This document shows, one piece after another, positions 1 to 10,097 of a DNA stretch of 64,000 nucleotides. Under the pieces are notes generated by a model. The model ran no database searches. It worked only from the letters and a program-made list of their open reading frames with translations, and had not been told where the DNA came from. The DNA lies in contig QEOQ01000303.1 of the NCBI GenBank assembly GCA_010279815.1, positions 2,158,083 to 2,222,082 on the forward strand. Reading direction: 5' to 3'. The position numbers and the translations under genes are program-made. The first letter of the stretch is position 1, and the number at the start of each line of letters is the position of its first letter. This DNA is from Brachionus plicatilis. Taxonomy: Eukaryota; Rotifera; Eurotatoria; Ploima; Brachionidae.

Positions 1-1400
1 CCCGCTCGGCCAACACACGACACCGACAAACTCATGGTGTTTCTTATTATTGCCGGAAACATCGAGCTGGTGTAATTGTATGAAATGTTAAATGCACCTG
101 AGATCATTGTTTTTCCAATCAAAGCAAACACAGTGACCAGAATTGAGCCGTTTTGGTCATTGGGAAGAATGGCCACCAATAAGCACATTACACTGGCCAA
201 AAACAAAAATGCTATGTACACATATTTTCTTCTAAATATCTCATTCAAATGACAAGCCATGTATCCGATAGCCTCGGCCATTGCCGACAAAATGTAGACC
301 AAATACGGGTTTAGACCGCCTACCGATGTTATGCCTTAATAAAATTTTAATTAAAAAAAAAATTTTTTTTTCATTTATTTTTTCCTTTAAATACCTAGGC
401 TTACACCGTAATAAGTAAGAGTGAGACCAAAGTAAATGACACAAAGGGCAAATGTTTTGTACAAACGAAATTTGGAATGAAAAATGTAAGAAAAAGCGGT
501 GACTTTGGTAGTGGCATGGTGATTTTTAGCCAGCGTGGACATTTCGGCCTCGAAATCAGCATAGGCCATGAAGCTTTTTTTTCCATTGAACTTGGCCATT
601 TTTTCCAAAAGCAAATGAGCTGACTTGTAATCTCTGGTCGCAATGTAAAAACTGGGAGACTCGGGCAAAAAAAACACACTCAAAATCAGCACAATCAAGC
701 TAAAGACTCCAATGAACCAATTTATGGCCAACCAATCTCGGAATATGTAGCTCACTAGGCAAATTATCAATTGTGCCAAAACGTACAAGTACAGATTTAC
801 GTTTGCGACCAAAGTGTGGTACTTAAAAGAAGTTATTTCAAATAAAAGAATAAAAACTATCAAAAAAATTCCCAAGTTCATCATTCCACTGACAATTTGT
901 GAAATTAAAAAAACTAAATAGCGGGTCTTGTGGTCAATATTCAGAATTTCTAAATTTATTATGTTATTGACCAAATAGACTACCATGATGGATGCGGCGG
1001 CCAAAATGCTCGTCTTTTTTCGACCGTATCTATCCGCCAAATATCCCAAGATGAAAGAAAATATTGTTCCAATCATGTAAAATGTCTGAATTAAACTCAT
1101 GAATATTGATCTGTTGCAAATTAGGTTCCAGTCCGAGACAATGGTTGAGCCAAAGACGCTCTCATCCATTCTACACTTGAAGCTGGTCTTGTTGTGGGTG
1201 GCCCAGAGTTGGCACTGGTTGGACATGTTGCTTATGGTCTGGTTATTGGTGAGATCAACGCAGACTATTTTTGGCTCGGCCAGTAAAAACACTGTCGAAA
1301 AGACAGTCATTGCGCTGATCATTGATACCACGCCGATGACTATTAATGAGAATTTTTGAAATTTGCCAAAAGGTCCCACTTTTTCCAAAACGTTTTCCAT
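1..1400 (-). CDS. SLC22-type organic ion transporter (5' part, runs off left edge)
   Basis: Major-facilitator plasma-membrane carrier of the SLC22 (organic cation/anion transporter) family. Two exons are visible: 1400-395 and 334-1, joined by a 60-bp GT-AG intron (335-394) in correct phase. The ATG is at 1400. The protein starts with a first membrane helix (about residues 19-41), then a large extracellular loop with several N-glycosylation sequons (NNQT, NMSN, HNKT) and cysteines, as is typical of SLC22. The family signature LADRYGRKK lies after TM3, and the mid-loop LPESPSFYIA signature follows TM6. Exon 2 encodes TM7 to about TM11 and ends in the window in NISYNYTSSMFPAIIRN, matching the SLC22 motif before TM11. 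The C-terminus lies outside the window. Substrate cannot be told from sequence; no subfamily symbol is given. Confidence 0.9.
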
Positions 1401-4400
1401 TCTAATTTAGCTTAATTTTAAAAATTCCAAAAGTAAAACATTAGTTTTATATTCGACTTTATCATTATTTAAAAGATAAGATGATTTGTTTTTTATTTAA
1501 TTAAAATGAAAACTGTTGTTGTAACATCGCTTGCCAAATAGAAGCGATTAGAAAATAAAGACTTTCGAAGAGGCAATTTAACCCTAATACTTGATTAATT
1601 AGAAAAATGTAGGAAAAAAAAGATGCTTTTAAAAGTGTTTTTAACTTTTTAAGTTGCATTCAAATTTATTAGAAAATATTTAAATTCTATGTAAAATAAT
1701 TTGTGATATTTATGGTAAGATAGCCGCATGAATTGCGTTGCTGTGAAATTAAAAAATTAAAATAGTATCAAGAAAGGAAGGAAAATCTAGTAACTTAAAA
1801 ACTCATCGAAAACAGATATGAGATTAAATGGAATTCTTAGGGAGTAAGTGGCTATTTTTAGTGACATTAATTGGAATTTTTAAATTATAAAAAGAATAGG
1901 CTAAAGAACATTTATTCAGATCATGAATATAAAAGTTTTATTTGAAAAATTTTTTTTTCCTACAACCACTTTACCATTCTAACCACTATTGGTTATTGAT
2001 CTCATTGATCAAAAATTTTAAAAAAAATTCTATTAATAAAAAAGACATTTTTTTTTAATATTGTTTTTTATTTTATTTTAAAAATTAAAAAAAATTATGA
2101 TTTTTTTAATTCGAAATTTTGAAAATAAATAAAATAATTCTTATGCTTAAATTTGACAGAAAAAAACTTAATAATAAAAAGTTGAAAATGGACAAAGTAA
2201 GACTGAATTTTTAAAGACAGTACCAACCGAAAATTGATGTTAGGCTGATGAAACAAAAGTATCAAGTATAGAATAATTTGGGATGTCCTGCAAATTAAGG
2301 GACAGTAAGACCTGAGCCAAGAGCTATTTTAGATTTTAAATTGCAGTACTCAAATTTATTTTTATTTTTAAATTTTGATCGTAATTAGTAATCTATATAA
2401 ATGAATACCTATCAAAGCCAATTTTTAGAATTAATTAAAAAAATTTGAATGCTCCTTCATTTTTTAAACAAAAAATTTACAAATAGGTCTCATTTCTTTT
2501 GATACTTTTTTTAAAAATATTTTGAAAAATCACATTCTAATCTAAAAAATAGCACAATATTTTTTGAAGAAAAATATATTTTGCTGGTTTTAAAAAAATG
2601 GAAAAAACCATTCAATAGGTTTACTCTCAACTTTTTTTTTCAAATTCTAAAACTAGACAATACAAAAAATGAAACTAAAATTTAAAGTAAATTTTTAGAC
2701 AGAATTTAAAAAATTTAATATTCTTTAATTAGCAATGAGCTACTATTTAGATTATGGGCATCCAAAAAAAATTAAATTTTAAGTCTAAATTTGTTTTGTA
2801 GATTTGAGTTTTTTCTTTCCGCAATTATTTGGTTGATTTTATTATTTTTAGGTTTAATCATTTAACTTAAGTCGCTAATTCTGAATGAGAATTTAAAGAA
2901 AAGTTTATTTTTTTAATTTTTTTTTGGTATTACACGAATTTATTTAAAAACTGGTGAAAACATTCAATAAGATAGATTAGTTATTTGGTATGTTTTTCTG
3001 TTTTTGATTGACTAAGGATAAAAAAGAAATGCGACAAGAGTTCTTTTAATAGGTTTAAAATTAAAAATATAAGCATTTTATTAAAACTTTTATTTTTAGT
3101 TAAAATTTTTAGTTTAAAAATTTTTTTGTCGGTCTAATAAATCAAATTAGTTTTCTATAGAATCAGTATCTACTTAAAAGCAACCAAATACTTTTATCTT
3201 TAGTCAATCATTCATTCATTCATTCAGTTCCCGATCCATCTTGTTTTATAAGAGAATTTTGCACTCATACAAATCATTTACTATGTCGAGACATCTGCAT
3301 TGGTCTGAATTTTGTTTACAATTGAATCGAGGAAATCGTCTAAAATTAAAATATAAAATTCATTTTAAAAAAAAGTACATTTAAGCCTTATCAAAAGCTT
3401 TAAAAATTTTGGTTCAATCAATCTTATGCTTTTACCAATGGTTTTTTAATTTTGGTTAAAAAAAAACCATCTCATAAATGCTTTGATACAAAGAAATGAA
3501 AAGATTGGCTATTGAAATTTTGTAAATACTTCAAAATTTATTTACCAAATTATGGTATTTCTGTTAAGTGGTGATCTAATTCTTTTACAAAAAAAATTTG
3601 ATTTTTAAAAATATGATTCGAGACAATACTTTATTGCAAAAACCTCTTGAATATGATTTAAAAATATTTCAAATATTATATTTATCAAATTGGTCTAGGT
3701 AAATTTTATCAAATATATTTAACTTTTGAGCAAAATTTTGAAAATAGATATTAAAAACTTGCTTTCAGTTATTTAAAAAAGTAATCTTGATAAATATAGC
3801 GTATTATTTATCGCGTTTATCTCAGTGAATGTGTCTGCTATGAGAACTTAATTTATAGGCTTATAAAAGTATATTTAGTTTAAATTATAATAAGAAAAAA
3901 ATTATCCTACATGTCATTCTTTTAATTGATAAAAATAAAATATCAAATTCCTAAATCAATGTGAACTTTTTTCCTGATTAAAAAGGTTATCTTTTTTTGA
4001 AAAAAAGAAAATTTTTTTTGATCTAGTCAATCATTAATGTTAAAGGTAAATTTTTGGAAAATTATCCTTAATTTTTTTCTATTGCATGTCCAATTATTAA
4101 CAAATTTTCGTTTTTAAATTTCTTTTTGTAAAAAGCTTTTATTTTTAAAATTTGCGAAGAAAAAAATTTAAAAAATTTTGAAAATTTTGCATTAGATTTT
4201 TGCTTGATTTATTGTCAGTTTTTTTTTTGAGTTTCCCTAAAAAAGAGCATAAAAAGAATCACTTTCCCTACTAGCGTAAATTTTTTTTATGCTTGACTTA
4301 AAAATTTTGTTTTGTCTTCCACAGATATATTTTTGACTCATCATATAAAATTCTATTATTTAAATCTTCATTAAATTTTTAAATTTTTAAATATAATGTT

Positions 4401-4648
4401 GCATTGATTTTTGCTATTAAATAAATAATAGTTTTATTTGATATGTCCAAGGGGATAATAAGATGTTTTGGATAAAATAAAAAAGTGAAATGCAAGGGTC
4501 AACGAAACGAAGTCTACGCTAGAATAAGTTTAAATCTTTCTGATTAATATTTACATTTTTTTTATAACTTTAAAATTAAAAATAAATTGATTACAAATTT
4601 ATTAAATTGAAAAATAAATATTATTCTCTCGAGTTTTTTTATTTAATT
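1401..4648. other. AT-rich intergenic DNA
   Basis: More than 3 kb of very AT-rich sequence upstream of the SLC22 gene. I see no convincing gene apart from one possible short orphan exon at 3281-3339. A CATT tetranucleotide run (ATTCATTCATTCATTC) lies near 3206-3225. Confidence 0.6.
3281..3339 (-). pseudogene. Possible orphan terminal exon
   Basis: On the minus strand an acceptor-like TTTTAG (3340-3345) precedes an open stretch that reads DFLDSIVNKIQTNADVST and stops at TAG (3283-3281). Its codon use is unlike the surrounding A/T runs, so it looks protein-derived. No upstream exon could be joined in the next 1.3 kb. It may be the last exon of an unrecognised gene or a relic. Low confidence. 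Confidence 0.25.
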
Positions 4649-5132
4649 GAACAGAATTGAGATCCATACAACAATACAGATTTGACCAGATGGATCTGAA
4701 TGCTGGAGAATGACTGACAGTGATATTCAAAAGATCGAAGTATTCCATAACAATTGCCTACGAAAAATTTTAAGAATCTTCTATCCGAAAGTTATTACAA
4801 ATGAGGAGCTGTGCAACAGATCAGAGTCTGAGGCAATCCGAAACATTATACGCAGAAGACGACTTAAGTGGCTTGGCCATGTTCTTAGAATATCAACAGA
4901 CAGAATTCCTAGAGTTGCACTATTTTGGACACCTCAAGGAAAGAGAAATGCTGGAAGACCAAAGTTGACCTGGAGGAGAACAGTTGAAAGAGATCTGAGA
5001 GAGATGAAACTCACATGGGGACAAGCAGAAATTGTCGCTAAAGATAGGGTAGAATGGAGGGGACGTGTGGACGCCTTGTGCTCCACTGGGAGTAGAAGAT
5101 AGAAGAAGATAGAAGAAGAAGAACAGAATTGA
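4649..5132. repeat. 12-bp target-site duplication flanking the LINE fragment
   Basis: The 12-mer GAACAGAATTGA occurs at 4649-4660 and at 5121-5132, directly abutting the coding fragment and its AGA-rich tail. Length and position are as expected for target-primed reverse transcription. Confidence 0.85.
4661..5120 (+). mobile_element. 5'-truncated non-LTR retrotransposon (RT C-terminal end)
   Basis: Insertion bounded by a perfect 12-bp target-site duplication, GAACAGAATTGA, at 4649-4660 and 5121-5132. It contains the C-terminal part of a LINE-type reverse transcriptase ORF2: SECWRMTDSDIQKI at the 5' end, then HNNCLRKILRIF, RRRLKWLGHVLR and GKRNAGRPKLTWRRT, motifs standard for the region after the RT domain. 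The frame is open from 4686 to the stop at 5100-5102; an in-frame TGA sits just upstream (4683-4685). The 3' tail is a degenerate AGA/AGAAGAT repeat and not plain poly(A). Only the last 450 bp or so were copied, as expected for aborted target-primed reverse transcription. The intact TSD and long open frame suggest a fairly young insertion. Confidence 0.88.
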
Positions 5133-5598
5133 AAAAAATAGTAAAAATAAAACCTAAAATCTTTAGTATTGAAATCTCAACAAATAAAAAATTTTGTTAA
5201 AAACTATTTCAAGATCATTAATTTATTAATAGAATTTGTAAAAAGAATTTTTATGCTTGTTCAATTATTTTATTCTAAATTAAAATAATTACGCAAATAT
5301 TTTTGTATAAAATAATCTAATTTTGACGCTTTTTAATTGGAACAAAGCAAAAAAAATCATCAGAGTACTTATAAATTTTAATTTTTAATTTTAAATAATT
5401 CGATATTCTATTTTTTCTAAATGGTTACCAAAGGTCAAACAATAAATTTTCTTTTTTCAACATAAAAAAAAATCCATTGCCATTTGCTTAAAATCGAAGA
5501 AAATTAAAAAATAAAATAAACTTTTTTATAAATTTTTAATGATTTGAATAAAATTAATTAAACTATTTTGACAAAAAAAATAGCAATTTTAATTTAAT
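5133..5598. other. AT-rich spacer
   Basis: Very AT-rich; it includes the likely 3' UTR of the EF-hand gene that ends at 5599 (AATAAA-like strings downstream on the minus strand). Nothing else is seen. Confidence 0.5.
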
Positions 5599-6762
5599 TT
5601 AGAGGGTGCCTGAAGCAGCAGCGGCCTTGAATTCCTCAAAGCTTATTTTGCCATCACCATTTGAGTCAATTGTGTTAAAATAGGCTCTCAACTCGGCCTC
5701 AGTAACTGGCTTCTCACTTCCTGCATTAAAATTGTTGGCAATCGATTGAGCTTCGTTGATTGAGATTAAATTGGCTGATTCCGGTGAGGTGATCAGACCG
5801 TATGGACTGGCCGATGAACTGAAAGCACTGGCATCATAAGAGACTCCCAAACCGCTCAAATAAGATCTGTATTCGTTCAGGCCAGATCGTTCCAAGTCGA
5901 CCAATCTCAAGGCTTCCACATCACCTTCTAATTCTGGCAAACCTAATTGACGGTGGCTGTCCGAACGGACAACGTCTTCTGGAGCACCGATTCTGGATGC
6001 AGCAGCAGTGAACTCTTCGTGTCTCAACAATTCAGAACCATGTCTTCTGACGTACTCTTCTGGATCAGCCAATTGGGTACCCAAATTTTTGTATTCGCGG
6101 GTGACCTCTACTTCTGGAGCTTCCCATTGAATGACCAAATTTCTTGGATTTGGCAATACACAGTCTGGTTCAGCTCTGTGGAACACAACGCGTCTGTTTT
6201 GCTGTTTGAATGGAAGCCATTTTTCGATGAAGATTTGTTGTGGTTTTGGTGGAATTGGTGGCAATCGCTCGACCACAACTTTTCTGGCTGGAGGTGGCAA
6301 AACTTTGCCCGGGACCAGAACAGTCTGGTCTGGGATTCTTGGTGGTGGTGGTGGTGGAGTCTCGCGGAGGATCAATGGTGCCGGGGTAGATGGTTTTGGT
6401 GGCGCTTGACGAACAATTAGAGGTGGAGCTGGAGCAATTTGACGATTTGGCAATTGTCTCACAACAATATCGCCGTGCTTTGGTGGCTGTGGTGGCTCCA
6501 AGAATCGGATAGCAACATCTTGTTTGTAGCGGATTTTGTCAGCTGGCTTCTTGCGGATTACTTCTGGGTTTGGATCGTTGTTCAATTTGTACTGATCCAG
6601 AGAAATTGGAGGCAAGAATTTGCAGTTTCCACTGTTCTCTTGAGCATAAGCTGAGCTGTAGTTGGATTGATCGTTTGCCAAGCTGGTGAACGAACCAATA
6701 GTTCGGTAGGTTGGGGTGGCTCGGGCCAATTGGTTTGCTGAGACAGAGCTGTATGTAGCCAT
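5599..6762 (-). CDS. Proline-rich protein with C-terminal EF-hand
   Basis: Single-exon 387-residue protein; ATG at 6762 in the context ACCATGG. Residues about 85-215 are proline-rich and made of short degenerate repeats alternating a basic/valine patch with prolines: VVRQLPN, LIVRQAPPKP, LILRETPPPPPP, VVVERLPPIPPKP, IFIEKWLPF. This pattern recalls alveolin/articulin-like cytoskeletal repeats, but that is a resemblance only. The C-terminus has one canonical EF-hand loop, DSNGDGKISFEE (about 366-377), so Ca2+ binding is likely. There is no signal peptide or membrane segment, so it is probably a cytoplasmic structural or cortical protein. A TATA box lies 67 bp upstream. The body is far more GC-rich than its surroundings. 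Function is unknown. Confidence 0.8.
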   Translation of the reverse strand: MATYSSVSANQLARATPTYRTIGSFTSLANDQSNYSSAYAQENSGNCKFLPPISLDQYKLNNDPNPEVIRKKPADKIRYKQDVAIRFLEPPQPPKHGDIVVRQLPNRQIAPAPPLIVRQAPPKPSTPAPLILRETPPPPPPRIPDQTVLVPGKVLPPPARKVVVERLPPIPPKPQQIFIEKWLPFKQQNRRVVFHRAEPDCVLPNPRNLVIQWEAPEVEVTREYKNLGTQLADPEEYVRRHGSELLRHEEFTAAASRIGAPEDVVRSDSHRQLGLPELEGDVEALRLVDLERSGLNEYRSYLSGLGVSYDASAFSSSASPYGLITSPESANLISINEAQSIANNFNAGSEKPVTEAELRAYFNTIDSNGDGKISFEEFKAAAASGTL

Positions 6763-6828
6763 GGTCTGGATTTTAAAAGATTTAGAAAAATACTTTTACA
6801 ATTGATGAAAATTGGCTCTTAGCGTGAC

Positions 6829-6838
6829 TATTTATATA
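6829..6838 (-). promoter_or_regulatory. TATA box of the EF-hand gene
   Basis: Read on the minus strand this is TATATAAATA, 67-76 bp upstream of the ATG at 6762. A start site about 30 bp downstream would give a 5' UTR of roughly 40 bp. In DNA this AT-rich the match could be chance, but spacing and sequence are both right. Confidence 0.45.
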
Positions 6839-8290
6839 ATGAAGGTAAATGGTGTAAAAACATTGAATTGGTATACAAGTTGTGTTTATTGTTTGCCATC
6901 GAAAGAAAGAAATTCGATTGCAGATCAATGAGAAAGATAGTCAAGTGTTTGCTACCATCTATGGAAACAATTGATTGAAGTTTTAGGAATTTTAATATGA
7001 TTGGAATTTGAATCAATCCATTTAGGTGAAGATAATTAAACTATACGATTAATATTATTTTTTTTTCAACATTTTTTTCTAGTTAATAGCTGGAACGAAT
7101 CAATGTTATAATTATCAGATTCAGTCCTCTTCATTCAGTCCTTAATTAACTTTTTTTTTTTACTTTCGTTTTATTTTCTAAATAGAAATAATGTTCAATT
7201 TTTATTTTTTATTCAAGTTAAATAATTGGTCTTGACAACCAAAAATTTTGGTCATCAAAATTTTTGGATTTTTTGTGAGGAGAGAATTTGAATCATGAAA
7301 AGAAAAAAACTGACTTTAATTTTGATCTTAGTCGGTGATTTAAAAATTTGAATTTAAATCAAATCATGATGCAAAAAAAACTACATAAACATTGTTCATT
7401 GCCAAAGAGAAAGCTTGGTCAAAAAATTTATTAATAAAGAATGAGTGATACAAAAAAATAAATAAAATTAATAAAATTAGCCAAAAGGTGAATTAAAAAA
7501 TAATTAAATATATAGTTATGATTAATTGTTTAAAAAAAGTAAAATTAAATTTTAAGCATAATTTCACAATTCGGCTTTTGAGGATTTTTTTCTAATCTAC
7601 TTAGATTTAAAATGCAAATTTTATTAATTTTTTTAACTAATTATTAATAATTAATAATTGGATTTAAATTTCAGGTTTAAATTTTTTTAAAATATTTAAT
7701 AATTTTTGAGGAAAATTTATGACTAAAGCAAAAAACAAAGAAAGTGAGAAAAATTCTTCTCTAAAAGTTAAAAATTAATTCTTTCCAACAAACATTTTCG
7801 TGTCAGTTTTTATTGAAAATCTCTGAATGCACTATGCTTGAATATAAAGAGTTTAATTCTTGTTGAATTTGCACTGTATAAGGTAATTCCTTTAGGTATG
7901 TTGAATTATCAGAACTAATTTTAACTTAATAGAAAAAATAATATATATAATTTTTCATCATTTTGTTTAGTTCTTTTGTGTTGAGTTTCGAAAATCCTTT
8001 GAAATTCCATCGGGATAGATTTAAATAATAAATGAAAAAAATGCATCCCAAAATAAAGTAGATTAAATCATAACTATATGAATAAAATTATCAGTTTTGT
8101 ATTTTTTTTTAATTTTTGGGTTTTCTTTAAATTTTTTAAAAGTTCATATAAAAAGCTTGGAATATTTTTTTGAAGGAAACCTGGTTGTGTGATTAAAAGA
8201 TCACCAATTTCAGGACTTGAAAGTTTGAAAGAATCATAATTATCCCCTTATATGCTATAAATACTTCCATAGAATAATTCAGTTGTTCTT
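6839..8290. other. AT-rich intergenic DNA
   Basis: No gene recognised. Low-complexity A/T sequence with short runs of T and A. Confidence 0.5.
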
Positions 8291-8399
8291 GAACTGAATT
8301 AGTATTTTAAATTTTATTTTTAAATAAGTGATCAACAATTTATACTTCACGTGGATTTTTTTTAGAAATTCAAAAACTCGCTTTGCTCATCGCTATCAT

Positions 8400-8813
8400 C
8401 AACCTCCTTCTATTCAAAGAGTAAACGCTTGGTGCCTAACAAGGGGAAATTAGCTCTAATCAACAGAGAATTTTATTTTATTAAAATTAGAATTTTATTA
8501 CAAAAATTTGTTGGGGGTGGCAACAGAAAGTCTTTTTCCAATGATGTTTATAATTTTAATAATGATTTATTTAACTATATTGTAAAAATTTCCATCAAAC
8601 AGAATTTTTTTTGGGTGTCATGTGTTACTGGGATCTGGTTGATTTTAACAGCTCTCTCTAAAACTTAATCAGAAGAAATATTTACAAAAGCAAACAAGCG
8701 GATGAAAAGAGGTAATCCAAAGATAAACCAATGTATCAGGTCGGATATAAAAATCCTCCCCTGTTATCCTTTATGGATATACAGAAAAATTATTATTATT
8801 ATTATTATTATTA
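8400..8813 (+). repeat. Probable decayed 3' end of a CR1-like LINE with (TTA)n tail
   Basis: A stretch of less A/T-rich sequence ends in a TTA microsatellite (about 8790-8813). The conceptual frame 8429-8668 ends in KQNFF...GIW..LTALS, which vaguely recalls the FF..RV.N.WN.LP motif near the C-terminus of CR1-like reverse transcriptases, and the better-preserved CR1-like copy at 14061-15360 has the same kind of trinucleotide tail. The similarity is weak, and no 5' boundary or target duplication could be set. Confidence 0.35.
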
Positions 8814-9338
8814 AATCGAGGTTTGATTTTATGCATTATGAATCATAGTTAAATAAATGAATGAGATAATTAAAAATTTGAAAAAAAAATTTTTTTAATT
8901 GTTTATAATGTTCAAATTTTTTTAATATCTGATAACTTTTTTAGAATTAATAAATATTTTAGAAGAATTTTTAATATTTTTGAAAAGAATGATATTTTTC
9001 GGAAGAATATATAATTTTATTGTACAAAAAATTAAAAATGAACTTCCATTCTTTGAATTGGTTTTTAAGAGGGATTAATAGAACAAACTATTTCATTCGA
9101 AATTTAATTTATTAAAAAAATAATAATTTTTAAAAAAATTCAAAAAGAAAAACGGGCCAAGTTAAAATACACTAAAAAATTCAAACCTTAAAACATCAAT
9201 CTCCGATTAATTTTGACCTAGTATTTGAATAATCAAATAATTTAGAGATTCATATTGCTTTCACTTTTTGAATTCATCTTTAAAATAAAATATAAATAAT
9301 TTCACTCTAAATTCGGAATAAAATTGGGTTAATTAATA
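8814..9338. other. AT-rich spacer
   Basis: A/T-rich sequence with no recognised feature; the last part is the 3' UTR side of CDIPT. Confidence 0.5.
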
Positions 9339-10097
9339 TTAATCTTTTTTCACACTTTTTTCCACTTCACGCTCAGCTTCATCAATGGCTGCCAGATTTC
9401 TTGCCGCAGTTACCAAATGAACGCCGCTAATTGCGGCCTTTCCTATCGCTACTGGAGCCGATAAACACAAAACCAGTCTAAAAAGACCCAATGATCCGAC
9501 CACTTGACAAAAATCAGTCTCTTCATTTTTTAAAATGAAAAAAAATTACCACTCGGACCCTCATAGAAATTCAACAGGTACAACATTGAGAAGAAAAGTT
9601 CATTTCCTGCACACATGAAAAACAAGAACGACTAAATTTAACAAAAAAAATAAATAAAATTTTTTAAAAAAAATAAATATTTATACTCTAGAAGTGTAAT
9701 AAATTCGCAGAATCGGATTTCCTGATAGATCTATTGTTTTATGACTAGTTGAACCCTTCATCATTGATGAGTGCATGTGCAACCAGTGCGAGGCCATGTC
9801 CAGCGACATTGAGAGCTGAAACAGAATAGCCCATTTCGGATAGAACATGGCTAGGACTACACATAAGCACATGGTGGCGCATCGATCAGTCAGCATGTCC
9901 AGCATGGCACCGAATTTAGTGCCTTGATTCAAATATCTAGCTGCGTGACCATCAAATGCGTCCAAAAGACCACTAAGCAAATAGCAAAAAATAGACACTG
10001 TGGGACATGTTGGCATGAAATAAAATGAAATAATTGCCAAAAGTATGCGAAAATAGCCAATTATGTTTGGCACGAATAGAAATATGTTCTCGGACAT
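9339..10097 (-). CDS. CDIPT: Phosphatidylinositol synthase (CDP-diacylglycerol-inositol 3-phosphatidyltransferase)
   Basis: Makes phosphatidylinositol from CDP-diacylglycerol and myo-inositol in the ER membrane. Three exons, 10097-9687, 9631-9550 and 9502-9339, with introns of 55 and 47 bp; joined phase gives 218 residues (human about 213). The CDP-alcohol phosphotransferase signature is complete: D46-x2-D49-G50-x2-A53-R54-x8-G63-x3-D67-x3-D71. Later family-specific blocks are also present: DMASHWLHMHSSMM, GNPILRIYYTSR, CAGNELFF and the C-terminal HLVTAARNLAAIDEA. Several hydrophobic helices fit the polytopic fold. Exon 1 starts at ATG 10097, and the stop is TAA at 9341-9339. Assignment to CDIPT over other CDP-alcohol enzymes rests on the CAGNEL and TAARN blocks. 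Confidence 0.96.

Noticed and set aside
5947..6654. Several plus-strand open frames opposite the EF-hand gene
   Set aside because: They are antisense shadows of a GC-richer proline-coding exon (Trp/Gly-rich mirror of Pro codons); no start context or family.
6828..7016. 62-codon minus-strand frame upstream of the EF-hand gene
   Set aside because: Overlaps the TATA box region, A/T-driven composition, no ATG context or homologue.
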